DNA from: Eubacteriales bacterium | GTDB taxonomy: Bacteria; Bacillota; Clostridia; Lachnospirales; Lachnospiraceae | Direction of reading: 5' to 3' | Length of the DNA stretch: 60,842 bases | NCBI GenBank assembly: GCA_030536755.1 | Contig: JAUNPJ010000014.1 | Span: forward strand, 1 to 60,842 | Part shown: positions 50,630 to 58,526 of the stretch, one piece after another | How the letters are laid out: each line of letters starts with the position of its first letter | How positions within the stretch are numbered: position 1 is the stretch's first letter | Position numbers and translations under genes: made by a program | The notes under the pieces: generated by a model | What the model was told of the DNA's origin: nothing | Seen by the model: only the letters and a program-made list of their open reading frames with translations | Databases searched by the model: none

Positions 50630-51529
50630 ATGAAATCGGTGTTGATAGGTTCAGTATATTCTAGTCAAATAGTTTTAGAAGAGATGATTTCAAATAATTT
50701 TCCGATTGATATGGTTTTCTCATTAGACGAAGAATATGCTAAAGATGTTTCTGGGTATTGTCCGATTCATGTGACAGCCGAAAAATATAATATTCCTGTA
50801 AAAAAATTTCGGAAAATATCAGATGATGAAAATGTTGAAATTCTTAAAAGAATAAAGCCGGATTATATTTTTGTAATTGGATTGTCGCAATTGATCGATA
50901 AAAGAATATTAGAAATTCCGCTGAAGGGGTGCGTAGGTTTTCATCCTACACCATTACCAAAATTCAGAGGAAGGGCAGCAATGGTATGGCAGGTGCTTTT
51001 AGGAGTTCATGAAACTAAATGTACGATGTTTATGCTGGATGAAGGCATGGACTCTGGAGATATACTCTGCCAACAAGAGTATTTTATCGATGATTCAGAT
51101 TATGCCGATGATGTTGGCGCAAAATTGTTGGAGGCAATACGATTATTAAGTCGAAAGGTTTTTACTGGATTAAAAACAGGTACAATTGTACCTATTAAAC
51201 AGAACGAGGATGAAGCAAGTTATTTACTTATTAGACGTCCTGAAGATGGGCTAATAGATTGGAAAGATTCTATTGAAAATATTCATAGATTAATTAGAGC
51301 TGTATCGCATCCTTATCCAGGAGCGTATGGCATGTATGATGGTATTCATCAAGTGATTATATGGCGTGCAGAAGTTATGAAGAATCATAATATTATTGGT
51401 ATACCTGGACAAATTTGCCGAGTATCAACGGACTCATTTGATATTCTATGTAAGGATGGAATCTTGAAAGTTACAGATTGGGACAATGTAGATAATATTA
51501 AGCTTTTTGTTGGTCATAAGCTAAAATGA
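50630..51529 (+). CDS. sugar N-formyltransferase-like protein
   Basis: 299 residues from the ATG at 50630 (AAGGAA eight bases upstream). Formyltransferase fold: PDYIFVIGLSQLIDKRIL, CVGFHPTPLPKFRGRAAMVW, CTMFMLDEGMDSGDIL and a C-terminal OB-like domain. His105 and Asp141 of the usual Asn-His-Asp triad are kept, but the Asn position (two before His) is Gly103. Family members formylate 4-amino sugars or methionyl-tRNA. With a PIG-L deacetylase next to it and an aminotransferase upstream, a 4-amino-sugar substrate is likely; the missing Asn leaves activity uncertain. Confidence 0.8.
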   Translation: MKSVLIGSVYSSQIVLEEMISNNFPIDMVFSLDEEYAKDVSGYCPIHVTAEKYNIPVKKFRKISDDENVEILKRIKPDYIFVIGLSQLIDKRILEIPLKGCVGFHPTPLPKFRGRAAMVWQVLLGVHETKCTMFMLDEGMDSGDILCQQEYFIDDSDYADDVGAKLLEAIRLLSRKVFTGLKTGTIVPIKQNEDEASYLLIRRPEDGLIDWKDSIENIHRLIRAVSHPYPGAYGMYDGIHQVIIWRAEVMKNHNIIGIPGQICRVSTDSFDILCKDGILKVTDWDNVDNIKLFVGHKLK

Positions 51530-51560
51530 TTTAACTAATATTAATATGGAGATGTAGAGT

Positions 51561-52214
51561 ATGCGAGTATTAGCGTTTGCACCTCATAATGATGATGAAG
51601 TGCTGGGTGTTGGTGGTACTATTGCAAAACTATCAACACAAGGACACGAGATATTTGTATGTGAGGTAACAAGTTGGTTGGAAAATCAAGATGCAACCAT
51701 TGAATTAAAAAAACAAGCTATAGAAGCCCACAATATATTAGGCGTGAAAGAGACATATTTTCTTGATTTGCCAGTTGTCCATTTGAAGGAAACTGCGACT
51801 CATATCAAAAATAAAAAGTTTTGTGAAATAGTAAACGAGGTTAAGCCTGAAATGGCATTTATTCCGCATATTGGAGACATGCATGTCGATCATGCAGAGA
51901 CTGCTATGGCAGCAATGGTTGCATTAAGACCTCTTGAGAATCCGCAGTTAAAGCAGATTTATACATACGAAACACTCTCTGAAACCGAATGGAATCTGCC
52001 CAATGTAGTAAACGGTTTTATTCCAAATGTATGGTGCAATATTTCAGATACATTTGAGAAAAAAGTTGAAGCAATGAAATGTTTTGCCGGACAGTTAAGA
52101 GCATTTCCGCATCCAAGATCAATTGAAGCCATTAATGCATTAGCTCAATTACGAGGATCTACAATAGGTGCAAATTATGCGGAGGCTTTTATGCTAACAC
52201 GTGAGGTGTTTTAA
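51561..52214 (+). CDS. PIG-L family N-deacetylase
   Basis: 217 residues. Starts MRVLAFAPHNDDEVLGVGGT, the PHxDDE zinc motif with Asn in the variable place, and HVDH at 108-111 provides the other ligand. These enzymes remove N-acetyl groups from GlcNAc derivatives. The last base of the stop is shared with the next start (TAATG), so it is coupled to the PglD-like gene. Adjacent formyltransferase and acyltransferase suggest that an amino group is freed here and re-acylated. Confidence 0.9.
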   Translation: MRVLAFAPHNDDEVLGVGGTIAKLSTQGHEIFVCEVTSWLENQDATIELKKQAIEAHNILGVKETYFLDLPVVHLKETATHIKNKKFCEIVNEVKPEMAFIPHIGDMHVDHAETAMAAMVALRPLENPQLKQIYTYETLSETEWNLPNVVNGFIPNVWCNISDTFEKKVEAMKCFAGQLRAFPHPRSIEAINALAQLRGSTIGANYAEAFMLTREVF

Positions 52215-52861
52215 TGAAAAAAATAGCATTGTTTGGAGCTGGTGGTTTTGGAAGAGAAGTTGCATCAATCATCGAAGTACTAAATTCAATATCGCCAGTT
52301 TATGAATTAGTAGGATTTCTAGATGATGGAGCAGGGTTTTCTACAGAGGTTAAAATAAATGGATATCCTTTTCTTGGGAAGAGGGAATGGATATTAGAAC
52401 ATAAAGACGACGTACATTGTGTCTGTACGATTGGTAATTCAAAGATTAGAAGGCAGATTCAAAGGGAGTTAACCGAGCAGGGCGTAAAATTTGAAACAAT
52501 TATAGCTTTTGGAAGTTATATTGGCCCATACACAAAGTTGGGTGATGGCTGCGTGTTATATGGAGGCATTACTGTTTCGGTTAATTGTCAAATCGGTGAC
52601 GGGGTTCTTTTGAATCAGCAGGTTAATATTGGACATGACGTTACGATTGGAGATTTTTCAACAATTATGCCGATGACAGGTATTAGTGGTAATTGCCATA
52701 TTGGTTCTGAGGTTAATATTGGTGGCCATGCTTTTATCATCCCAGGAAAAAAAGTTGGAGATGGGGCTACTATTGCAGCCGGAAGTATAGTATTTGCTAA
52801 TGTAAAAGCTGGAACGACGGTATTAGGTAATCCAGCTAAGAGGATGAGAGAATTAGAATAA
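52214..52861 (+). CDS. PglD/NeuD-type sugar O/N-acyltransferase
   Basis: 215 residues. N-terminal Rossmann-like domain (MKKIALFGAGGFGREVASII, VGFLDDGAGF) and a left-handed beta-helix of hexapeptide repeats (GPYTKLGDGCVLYGGITVSV, QIGDGVLLNQQVNIGHDVTI, GDFSTIMPMTGISGNCHIGS) with the likely catalytic His141 in NIGHDV. PglD acetylates UDP-4-amino-sugars with acetyl-CoA. In this cluster the donor might instead be an acyl-ACP made by the following genes; this is inference from position. Confidence 0.92.
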   Translation: MKKIALFGAGGFGREVASIIEVLNSISPVYELVGFLDDGAGFSTEVKINGYPFLGKREWILEHKDDVHCVCTIGNSKIRRQIQRELTEQGVKFETIIAFGSYIGPYTKLGDGCVLYGGITVSVNCQIGDGVLLNQQVNIGHDVTIGDFSTIMPMTGISGNCHIGSEVNIGGHAFIIPGKKVGDGATIAAGSIVFANVKAGTTVLGNPAKRMRELE

Positions 52862-52874
52862 GGAGATTAGAATC

Positions 52875-53810
52875 ATGAAGATCGCATTATTATTTTCAGG
52901 TCAGGGTGCTCAGTATCCTGGAATGATGAAAGATTTGTACGACACAGAGACTTCTGTGAAAAATGTGTTTGATAACGCAGATGATGCTTTGGGTAGAAAT
53001 ATCTCAACATTATGTTTTGAGGGAACTCAGGAAGAATTAAATCTTACCCATAATACACAGCCTTGTATGCTAGCTTCAGATCTTGCTGCAGCGATGGCTT
53101 TAAAAGAGCATGGTGTGGTAGCGGATGTAGTTGCTGGTTTCTCTCTTGGTGAGTATGCAGCGCTTGCATATGCGAATGCTATAGATCAGAAAGATGTATT
53201 TAAATTAATTCAGATAAGAGCAGATGCAATGCAGGAAGCAGTTGCACCAGGTGAAGGCGCCATGGCTGCATTTGTCGGAGCTACATCAGAGCAGGTTGAG
53301 GATATTTGTTCTAGAGTCACGAAAGGATATGTTGTAGCAGCAAACTATAATAGCCCAGTTCAAACAGTTGTTTCGGGTTCCGCTACCGGTGTAGATGAAG
53401 CTTGTGAATTGGCAGAGAAAGCTGAACTTCGCTGTGTGAAATTAGCAGTAAGTGCACCATTCCACTGTGCATTAATGGAGCCTGCAGCAATAAGACTGGA
53501 AGAAGAGTTCAAAACAATTACATTTGATGATCCGAGTGTACCTGTGTATATGAATGTTGACGGAAATCAATATGTTAAGGGGGATGTTATTGCTGACTTA
53601 TTAGTTAAACAGGCCATGAGTCCAGTTAGATGGGTACAGACTTTAGAAAACATGAAAGAGGCTGGCGTAGATACCTTTATTGAATGCGGTCCAGGAAAAA
53701 CACTTTCTGGATTAGTGAAAAAGACATTAAAGGGAGTAAAAGTATATCGCGTTGAAAATGTAAAAACATTGAACGATACGTTGGAAGCATTAAAAAATGA
53801 AAATTCATAA
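52875..53810 (+). CDS. malonyl-CoA:ACP transacylase (FabD-like)
   Basis: 311 residues, normal length. Starts MKIALLFSGQGAQYPGMMKD, active-site Ser90 in AGFSLGEYAAL, Arg115 in QIRADAMQ, AAFVGAT, VAANYNSPVQTVVSG and His197 in SAPFHCALM. It loads malonyl units onto the carrier proteins encoded downstream. It is the first gene of the acyl module, 14 bases after the PglD-like gene and overlapping the next gene by 14 bases. It is not in the usual fabH-fabD-fabG-acpP fatty-acid operon. Confidence 0.95.
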   Translation: MKIALLFSGQGAQYPGMMKDLYDTETSVKNVFDNADDALGRNISTLCFEGTQEELNLTHNTQPCMLASDLAAAMALKEHGVVADVVAGFSLGEYAALAYANAIDQKDVFKLIQIRADAMQEAVAPGEGAMAAFVGATSEQVEDICSRVTKGYVVAANYNSPVQTVVSGSATGVDEACELAEKAELRCVKLAVSAPFHCALMEPAAIRLEEEFKTITFDDPSVPVYMNVDGNQYVKGDVIADLLVKQAMSPVRWVQTLENMKEAGVDTFIECGPGKTLSGLVKKTLKGVKVYRVENVKTLNDTLEALKNENS

Positions 53811-54417
53811 ATACGACTCTGGGCTTCTTCATTCTTGTATGTATTTCATTGAAGAGAATGGGCATGCAATTGTAATAGACCCGTGTGAGATAACTGATTG
53901 TATTGGTGATAATATTGTGGATTATCTTATCATTACACATGAGCATTATGACCATATCTCAGGGGTAAATAAATGGAAAGATAGAACAGGTGCAAAACTT
54001 ATCTGCAGTGAGAAATGTTCAACTAATATAACTGATTCAAAAAAGAATATGTCCAGATATTTTGATGTGTTCTGTGGAATGCAAACGTGGGTTCCTAGGG
54101 AAGAAATTAAAATTCAAGCTGTGGAATATATCTGTACTGCTGATATAACGTTTAATGATGAGAAAATATTTAACTGGCAAGGGCATACTATTGAACTAAT
54201 GGAACTTCCAGGCCATTCTGAAGGGAGTATAGGTATTTGTATTGATAAAGATCATTTTTTCTCAGGAGACAGCTTATTTGAAAACTATCCGATAGAACTT
54301 AGATTTCCAGGAGGCAGCAAAAAGCAGTGGAATACGAAGGGGAAATTAAGGATAGAAGGATTACCTAGAGGGATAAGAATATGGCCGGGACATTTTGATG
54401 ACTTTATTCTTAAATAA
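53797..54417 (+). CDS. metallo-beta-lactamase-fold hydrolase, possible thioesterase
   Basis: 206 residues. Metal-binding THEHYDHISG (His48, His50, Asp52, His53), His140 in LPGHSEGS and Asp158 in FSGDSLF complete a dinuclear site; the expected final His is in WPGHFDDF. The family covers glyoxalase II-like and polyketide thioesterases. Placed between FabD and KAS III, thioester hydrolysis or editing of carrier-bound acyl groups is plausible. The start lies inside the FabD end. Confidence 0.8.
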   Translation: MKIHKYDSGLLHSCMYFIEENGHAIVIDPCEITDCIGDNIVDYLIITHEHYDHISGVNKWKDRTGAKLICSEKCSTNITDSKKNMSRYFDVFCGMQTWVPREEIKIQAVEYICTADITFNDEKIFNWQGHTIELMELPGHSEGSIGICIDKDHFFSGDSLFENYPIELRFPGGSKKQWNTKGKLRIEGLPRGIRIWPGHFDDFILK

Positions 54418-54438
54418 ATGAAAAGGAGGTAAACGCTT

Positions 54439-55539
54439 ATGGCTTTTTATAATTCAAGTGGAATACAAATAGCTGGTATTGCTTGTTCAGTTCCAGATAA
54501 TTTTGTTACAGTTGAAAGCTTTAAATCAGTGTTTGGTGAGCAAGTACCAGAAAAGTTTTCAGCAGGAACTGGTATTAAATCTATGTTCAAAGCATTGCCT
54601 GAGCAGACTGCCAGTGATCTTGCTGTTGCGGCAGCAGAAAATCTATTTGAACATTCCAGTGTAAAGAAGGAAGAAATAGGCTTATTAATATTGGTAACAC
54701 AGTCGCCGGATTATCGTAGACCGTCAAGTGCAAGCATAGTTCAAAAAGGATTGCATCTTCCTATTGATTGTTCATGTATGGAAATAAATTTAGGGTGTTC
54801 AGGATTTATATACGGACTGCAAACAGCAATGTCTATGCTGCGAGATTCTGAAGAAAAGTATGCACTGCTTGTTATGGGGGAGACGGCTTCAAAATTGGTA
54901 GATCCAAATGATAAATCCATAGTAATGATGTATGGTGATGCTGGAGCGGCTATCCTTTTAGAAAAGAAAGAGTGTGACATAACAAAAACATTGTTAAGAA
55001 GTGACGGAGATCGTTACAGAGCAATAGTTCTTCCGGGCGGAGGTTTTAGAGATATGTATCCACCTAAGGACAGATTCTTATGTGCTGATGATAATGAACG
55101 GTCATTATACGATATTTATATGGATGGAACAGCTGTATTTTCATTTTCTATAACGGATGTACCGCAGACTCTTATGGATTACATGAAACATACTGAAACA
55201 ACAGTGGAAGATTATGATTTGTTTGTGTTTCATCAGGCGAATGAGTTTATTATCAAACAGTTAATGAGAAAATTGAAAATAAAGAAAGATAAGGTTCCGA
55301 TTTCTTTAGATAGATATGGAAATACCGGTGGTATCTCTATACCACTAACTCTATGTAGTGAGTTTGGCGAACAGGCAGATGGAAAATGTTTAAAAACATT
55401 GATGTCTGGATTTGGAATAGGTTTATCTTGGGGAGTTACTAGTTGCCAAATTGATACTAATGTAATCTACCCAATAAACAGGACTAAATATTATTTCAAA
55501 GAAGGAAAGATTACTCGAGAAATGCTTGAGAAGAAATGA
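54439..55539 (+). CDS. KAS III-like ketoacyl synthase, copy 1
   Basis: 366 residues. FabH-type triad: Cys120 in INLGCSGFIYG, His265 in VFHQAN and Asn295 in YGNTGGISIP. LILVTQSPDYRRPSSASIVQ and SGFGIGLSWG also match the family. It condenses an acyl-CoA with malonyl-ACP; some relatives only transfer acyl groups. AAAAGGAGG lies upstream. It has a longer C-terminal tail than FabH. A second, clearly related copy is at 56341-57426. Confidence 0.92.
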   Translation: MAFYNSSGIQIAGIACSVPDNFVTVESFKSVFGEQVPEKFSAGTGIKSMFKALPEQTASDLAVAAAENLFEHSSVKKEEIGLLILVTQSPDYRRPSSASIVQKGLHLPIDCSCMEINLGCSGFIYGLQTAMSMLRDSEEKYALLVMGETASKLVDPNDKSIVMMYGDAGAAILLEKKECDITKTLLRSDGDRYRAIVLPGGGFRDMYPPKDRFLCADDNERSLYDIYMDGTAVFSFSITDVPQTLMDYMKHTETTVEDYDLFVFHQANEFIIKQLMRKLKIKKDKVPISLDRYGNTGGISIPLTLCSEFGEQADGKCLKTLMSGFGIGLSWGVTSCQIDTNVIYPINRTKYYFKEGKITREMLEKK

Positions 55540-55546
55540 GGTTAAG

Positions 55547-56317
55547 ATGAACGATTATTATCAATTAACAGATAAACACTATTTGGTAACTGGTGCAACA
55601 TCTGGAATTGGACGAGAAACAGCAATCATATTAAGCAAGCTGGGTGCAAAGGTTGCAATTCTTGGAAGAAGAGAAGATAAGTTGCAGGAAACTATGGAGA
55701 TGATGGAAGGAACAGGACATGCATCATATGTTGTTGATGTTTCCGACATTGATTCATTAGAAGAGAAAATCAAGACAATTGTTAAGGAGACTGGAGCATT
55801 TGATGGATTTGTTCATAGTGCTGGTATTGTAAAGAATCTACCGATTACCAATTTTAAATATGAACGTCTTCATGAAATTATGTTGACCAATTTTTATTCG
55901 TTTTTTGAAATCACCAGAGTACTGTGTAGAAAAGGAAGATATAACGAAGGGTTTAGCGTAGTTGGAGTGTCTTCAGTGGCTGCCACACATGGTGCAGCTA
56001 CACAATCTGCATATGGCGCTTCTAAAGCGGCAATGAATGGTGCTATGAGATGCCTTGCTAAAGAATTAGGACCTAAGGGAATAAGGTTTAACACAGTTCT
56101 TCCAGCGGCGACTAACACAGAAATGTATAGTACATATATGGCTTTGAAGGCTGATATGAAAGATACGGAAATGAAGATTGAAGCTAATCCAAGACAATAT
56201 TTAGGTATGAATGCTCCAGCGGATGTTGCAAATGCAATTATTTATTTGCTTTCACCATTATCTGGAAAGATTACTGGAGTTCAATTACCTGTTGACGGTG
56301 GATACGCATCTTGCTAA
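55547..56317 (+). CDS. short-chain dehydrogenase, FabG-like ketoreductase
   Basis: 256 residues from the ATG at 55547 (GAGG five bases upstream). Cofactor motif TGATSGIG at 15-22, GRRED suggesting NADPH, SAGIV, and the Ser142/143, Tyr156, Lys160 catalytic set in VSSVAATHGAATQSAYGASK. C-terminal PVDGGYASC is the SDR end. It would reduce the 3-keto group formed by the KAS III enzyme on the carrier protein. No dehydratase or enoyl reductase is present, so the product should remain a 3-hydroxyacyl. Confidence 0.92.
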   Translation: MNDYYQLTDKHYLVTGATSGIGRETAIILSKLGAKVAILGRREDKLQETMEMMEGTGHASYVVDVSDIDSLEEKIKTIVKETGAFDGFVHSAGIVKNLPITNFKYERLHEIMLTNFYSFFEITRVLCRKGRYNEGFSVVGVSSVAATHGAATQSAYGASKAAMNGAMRCLAKELGPKGIRFNTVLPAATNTEMYSTYMALKADMKDTEMKIEANPRQYLGMNAPADVANAIIYLLSPLSGKITGVQLPVDGGYASC

Positions 56318-56340
56318 AGAAGGAAAGGAGAAATAGTAAA

Positions 56341-57426
56341 ATGGTATTTAGTAAGTTCGACGATGTGAAAATTGCAGCAATTGCTGCGGCAGTACCTCAG
56401 AATGTTATTGATATTGAGGCAAAGTTAAATGATCCTGAAGAGGATCCAAAGTTTATTAAACAGTTCATGAAAAACACAGGTATCAAGGCGAAGAGAAGAT
56501 GTGGGTTTGAACAGACTGCATCAGATTTTTCTTATGCTGCTGCAAAGCAGATTATGGATGCTGGTTATTTTACTTCAGATGAAGTTGGTGTGTTAATTAA
56601 TATTACACAGACACCGGATTATAGAACTCCATCAACAGCTATGTTAATCCAGAAGAGATTAGGATTATCCAAGAACTGCCTTGTTTTTGATATCAATTTA
56701 GGTTGTTCGGGATTTGTATATGGTGTTTCTTTGGCAGCAAGTATTTTAAAAACATCAAACGCTACAAAGGCACTTGTTACAGTTGGAGATACTCTTGCTA
56801 GAGGAAGAAAGCATGTAAAAATGAAGCGATCTTCGAATACTGGTCTCTTATTTGGAGATGCAAGTGCAGCAATTTTGCTTGAAAAAGGCTCTGAAAATGG
56901 ATTCTGCTCTGCATTAATGAGTGATGGAACAGGTCATAAAGCATTATCTTCTCCGTACAACGGCTGGAGACATCCAGTAGGACCTGAGAGTATTCCGGGG
57001 GACGATATTGCGGTATTCAACTTTACAATTAGCGAAGTTCCGGCAATTCTCAAGGAGTACATGGAAGTAACTGGAACAGGCACTGATAACTATGATGGAT
57101 TAGTTCTTCATCAGGCAAATATGATGATTTTGAAGAATATTGCAAAGAGAGTTGGAATGCCAATGGATAAGGTTCCGGTATGTTTGGATCGATTTGGAAA
57201 TACTAGTGGATGTTCAGTTCCGCTTGCAATCGTAGATAAATACGGAAAAGACGAAGACGACAAAGTTGTAAATCTGCTTACAAGTTCTTTTGGTATCGGT
57301 CTCTCTTGGGGTGTAGTGGGATTTGAGATTAACACCAAGGATGTACTTCCGTTGATTGAAACAAATGAAACTTATGATGATGGCTATTCAGATGATGTGG
57401 AAATGGACGCTATTATAGAGGATTAA
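56341..57426 (+). CDS. KAS III-like ketoacyl synthase, copy 2
   Basis: 361 residues from the ATG at 56341 (AAAGGAG ten bases upstream; an in-frame TTG 30 bases earlier is less likely). Triad: Cys122 in INLGCSGFVYG, His257 in VLHQANMM and Asn287 in FGNTSGCSVP. It is a paralogue of copy 1 (shared FIKQF-like start, TQTPDYRTPSTAMLIQKR, SSFGIGLSWGVVGFEI). The acidic C-terminal tail DDGYSDDVEMDAIIED is unusual. With two copies, one may condense and the other transfer the acyl group; both keep the full triad. Confidence 0.92.
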   Translation: MVFSKFDDVKIAAIAAAVPQNVIDIEAKLNDPEEDPKFIKQFMKNTGIKAKRRCGFEQTASDFSYAAAKQIMDAGYFTSDEVGVLINITQTPDYRTPSTAMLIQKRLGLSKNCLVFDINLGCSGFVYGVSLAASILKTSNATKALVTVGDTLARGRKHVKMKRSSNTGLLFGDASAAILLEKGSENGFCSALMSDGTGHKALSSPYNGWRHPVGPESIPGDDIAVFNFTISEVPAILKEYMEVTGTGTDNYDGLVLHQANMMILKNIAKRVGMPMDKVPVCLDRFGNTSGCSVPLAIVDKYGKDEDDKVVNLLTSSFGIGLSWGVVGFEINTKDVLPLIETNETYDDGYSDDVEMDAIIED

Positions 57427-57444
57427 TAATAAGGAAAATGAAAA

Positions 57445-57666
57445 ATGACAGAACGTGAAAAACTTGCAATGCTTGAGGAAATGCTGGAACTCGAAGAAGG
57501 AGATCTGACAGCAGACAGATTACTGGAAGATATTGATGAATATGATTCAATGTCTAAGCTCTCTCTTATCGTGCTCATGGACGATGAATTTGGAGTAAAA
57601 CTTACTGGCGATGAAATCAAAGGATTTAATACAGTAGGCGATATTATCGCAAAGATGAACAAATAA
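57445..57666 (+). CDS. acyl carrier protein, tandem copy 1
   Basis: 73 residues, acidic and helical, with the phosphopantetheine serine at Ser35 in IDEYDSMSKLSLIVLMDDEF. DSM replaces the more common DSL. It differs from copies 2 and 3 by one residue (Arg25 for Lys) and a few synonymous bases, so it is the oldest of the three. 18 bases after the second KAS III gene. It carries growing acyl chains as thioesters. Confidence 0.93.
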   Translation: MTEREKLAMLEEMLELEEGDLTADRLLEDIDEYDSMSKLSLIVLMDDEFGVKLTGDEIKGFNTVGDIIAKMNK

Positions 57667-57732
57667 GAATAATTGGATGAATGGCATGGGGATGTAAAAG
57701 TCCTCATGCTATGTAAAAAAGGAGAATGAAAG

Positions 57733-57954
57733 ATGACAGAACGTGAAAAACTTGCAATGCTTGAGGAAATGCTGGAACTTGAAGAAGGAGATCTGACAGC
57801 AGACAAATTACTGGAGGATATCGATGAATATGACTCAATGTCAAAGCTTTCTCTTATCGTGCTCATGGACGATGAATTTGGAGTAAAACTTACTGGCGAT
57901 GAAATCAAAGGATTTAATACAGTAGGCGATATTATCGCAAAGATGAACAAATAA
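57733..57954 (+). CDS. acyl carrier protein, tandem copy 2
   Basis: 73 residues, protein identical to copy 3. Serine 35 in YDSMS is the attachment site. AAAAGGAG precedes the ATG. The intergenic hairpin GCATGGGGA/TCCTCATGC in front of it is repeated before copy 3 and could balance translation or protect the mRNA. Confidence 0.93.
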   Translation: MTEREKLAMLEEMLELEEGDLTADKLLEDIDEYDSMSKLSLIVLMDDEFGVKLTGDEIKGFNTVGDIIAKMNK

Positions 57955-58020
57955 GAATAATTGGATGAATGGCATGGGGATGTAAAAGTCCTCATGCTAT
58001 GTAAAAAAGGAGAATGAAAG

Positions 58021-58242
58021 ATGACAGAACGTGAAAAACTTGCAATGCTTGAGGAAATGCTGGAACTTGAAGAAGGAGATCTGACAGCAGACAAATTACT
58101 GGAGGATATCGATGAATATGACTCAATGTCAAAGCTTTCTCTTATCGTGCTCATGGACGATGAATTTGGAGTAAAACTTACTGGCGATGAAATCAAAGGA
58201 TTTAATACAGTAGGCGATATTATCGCAAAGATGAACAAATAG
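58021..58242 (+). CDS. acyl carrier protein, tandem copy 3
   Basis: 73 residues, identical in protein and, as far as I can see by eye, in DNA to copy 2. It is followed 12 bases later by the divergent fourth carrier protein. Tandem carrier proteins in polyketide and PUFA synthases raise flux, which may be the reason here. Confidence 0.93.
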   Translation: MTEREKLAMLEEMLELEEGDLTADKLLEDIDEYDSMSKLSLIVLMDDEFGVKLTGDEIKGFNTVGDIIAKMNK

Positions 58243-58254
58243 GGTGATGAATGT

Positions 58255-58497
58255 ATGAGTAATATTGAAAAGTATAATGAGATATTTATGCGAGTATTAG
58301 AAGTCCCAGTCAGTGTTCTTGATGAGAACTTTACTTTTAAAGATGTACCACAGTGGGATTCTGTAGCTCATTTATCTTTGATTTCTGAATTAGAAGATGC
58401 TTTTGATGTGTTTTTTGAGTCTGATGATGTACTTCATTATGGATCATATTGTAATGGAATTAAAATACTAGAACGATATGGAGTAGTAATGAATTGA
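58255..58497 (+). CDS. divergent acyl carrier protein
   Basis: 80 residues. Ser36 in VPQWDSVAHLSLISELEDAF is the phosphopantetheine site. The sequence is clearly different from the three tandem carriers, so it may accept a different partner, for example the acyl acceptor or transfer step. ATG preceded by AGGGTGATGA. It is the last gene of the acyl module. Confidence 0.9.
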   Translation: MSNIEKYNEIFMRVLEVPVSVLDENFTFKDVPQWDSVAHLSLISELEDAFDVFFESDDVLHYGSYCNGIKILERYGVVMN

Positions 58498-58526
58498 TTT
58501 TTGTTTTGGGGTAGGTGAGTTGAAAC

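Larger units (their letters stand above)
57445..58242 (+). repeat. 288-bp tandem repeat of carrier protein gene plus spacer
   Basis: Starts at 57445, 57733 and 58021 are exactly 288 bases apart and include the gene and its spacer with hairpin. The second and third units look identical, so the last duplication is very recent and copy number may vary within the population or be mis-assembled. Confidence 0.95.

Noticed and set aside
57423-58238. 271-residue minus-strand frame with three internal repeats
   Set aside because: Exact shadow of the three tandem carrier protein genes; Ser-rich nonsense composition.
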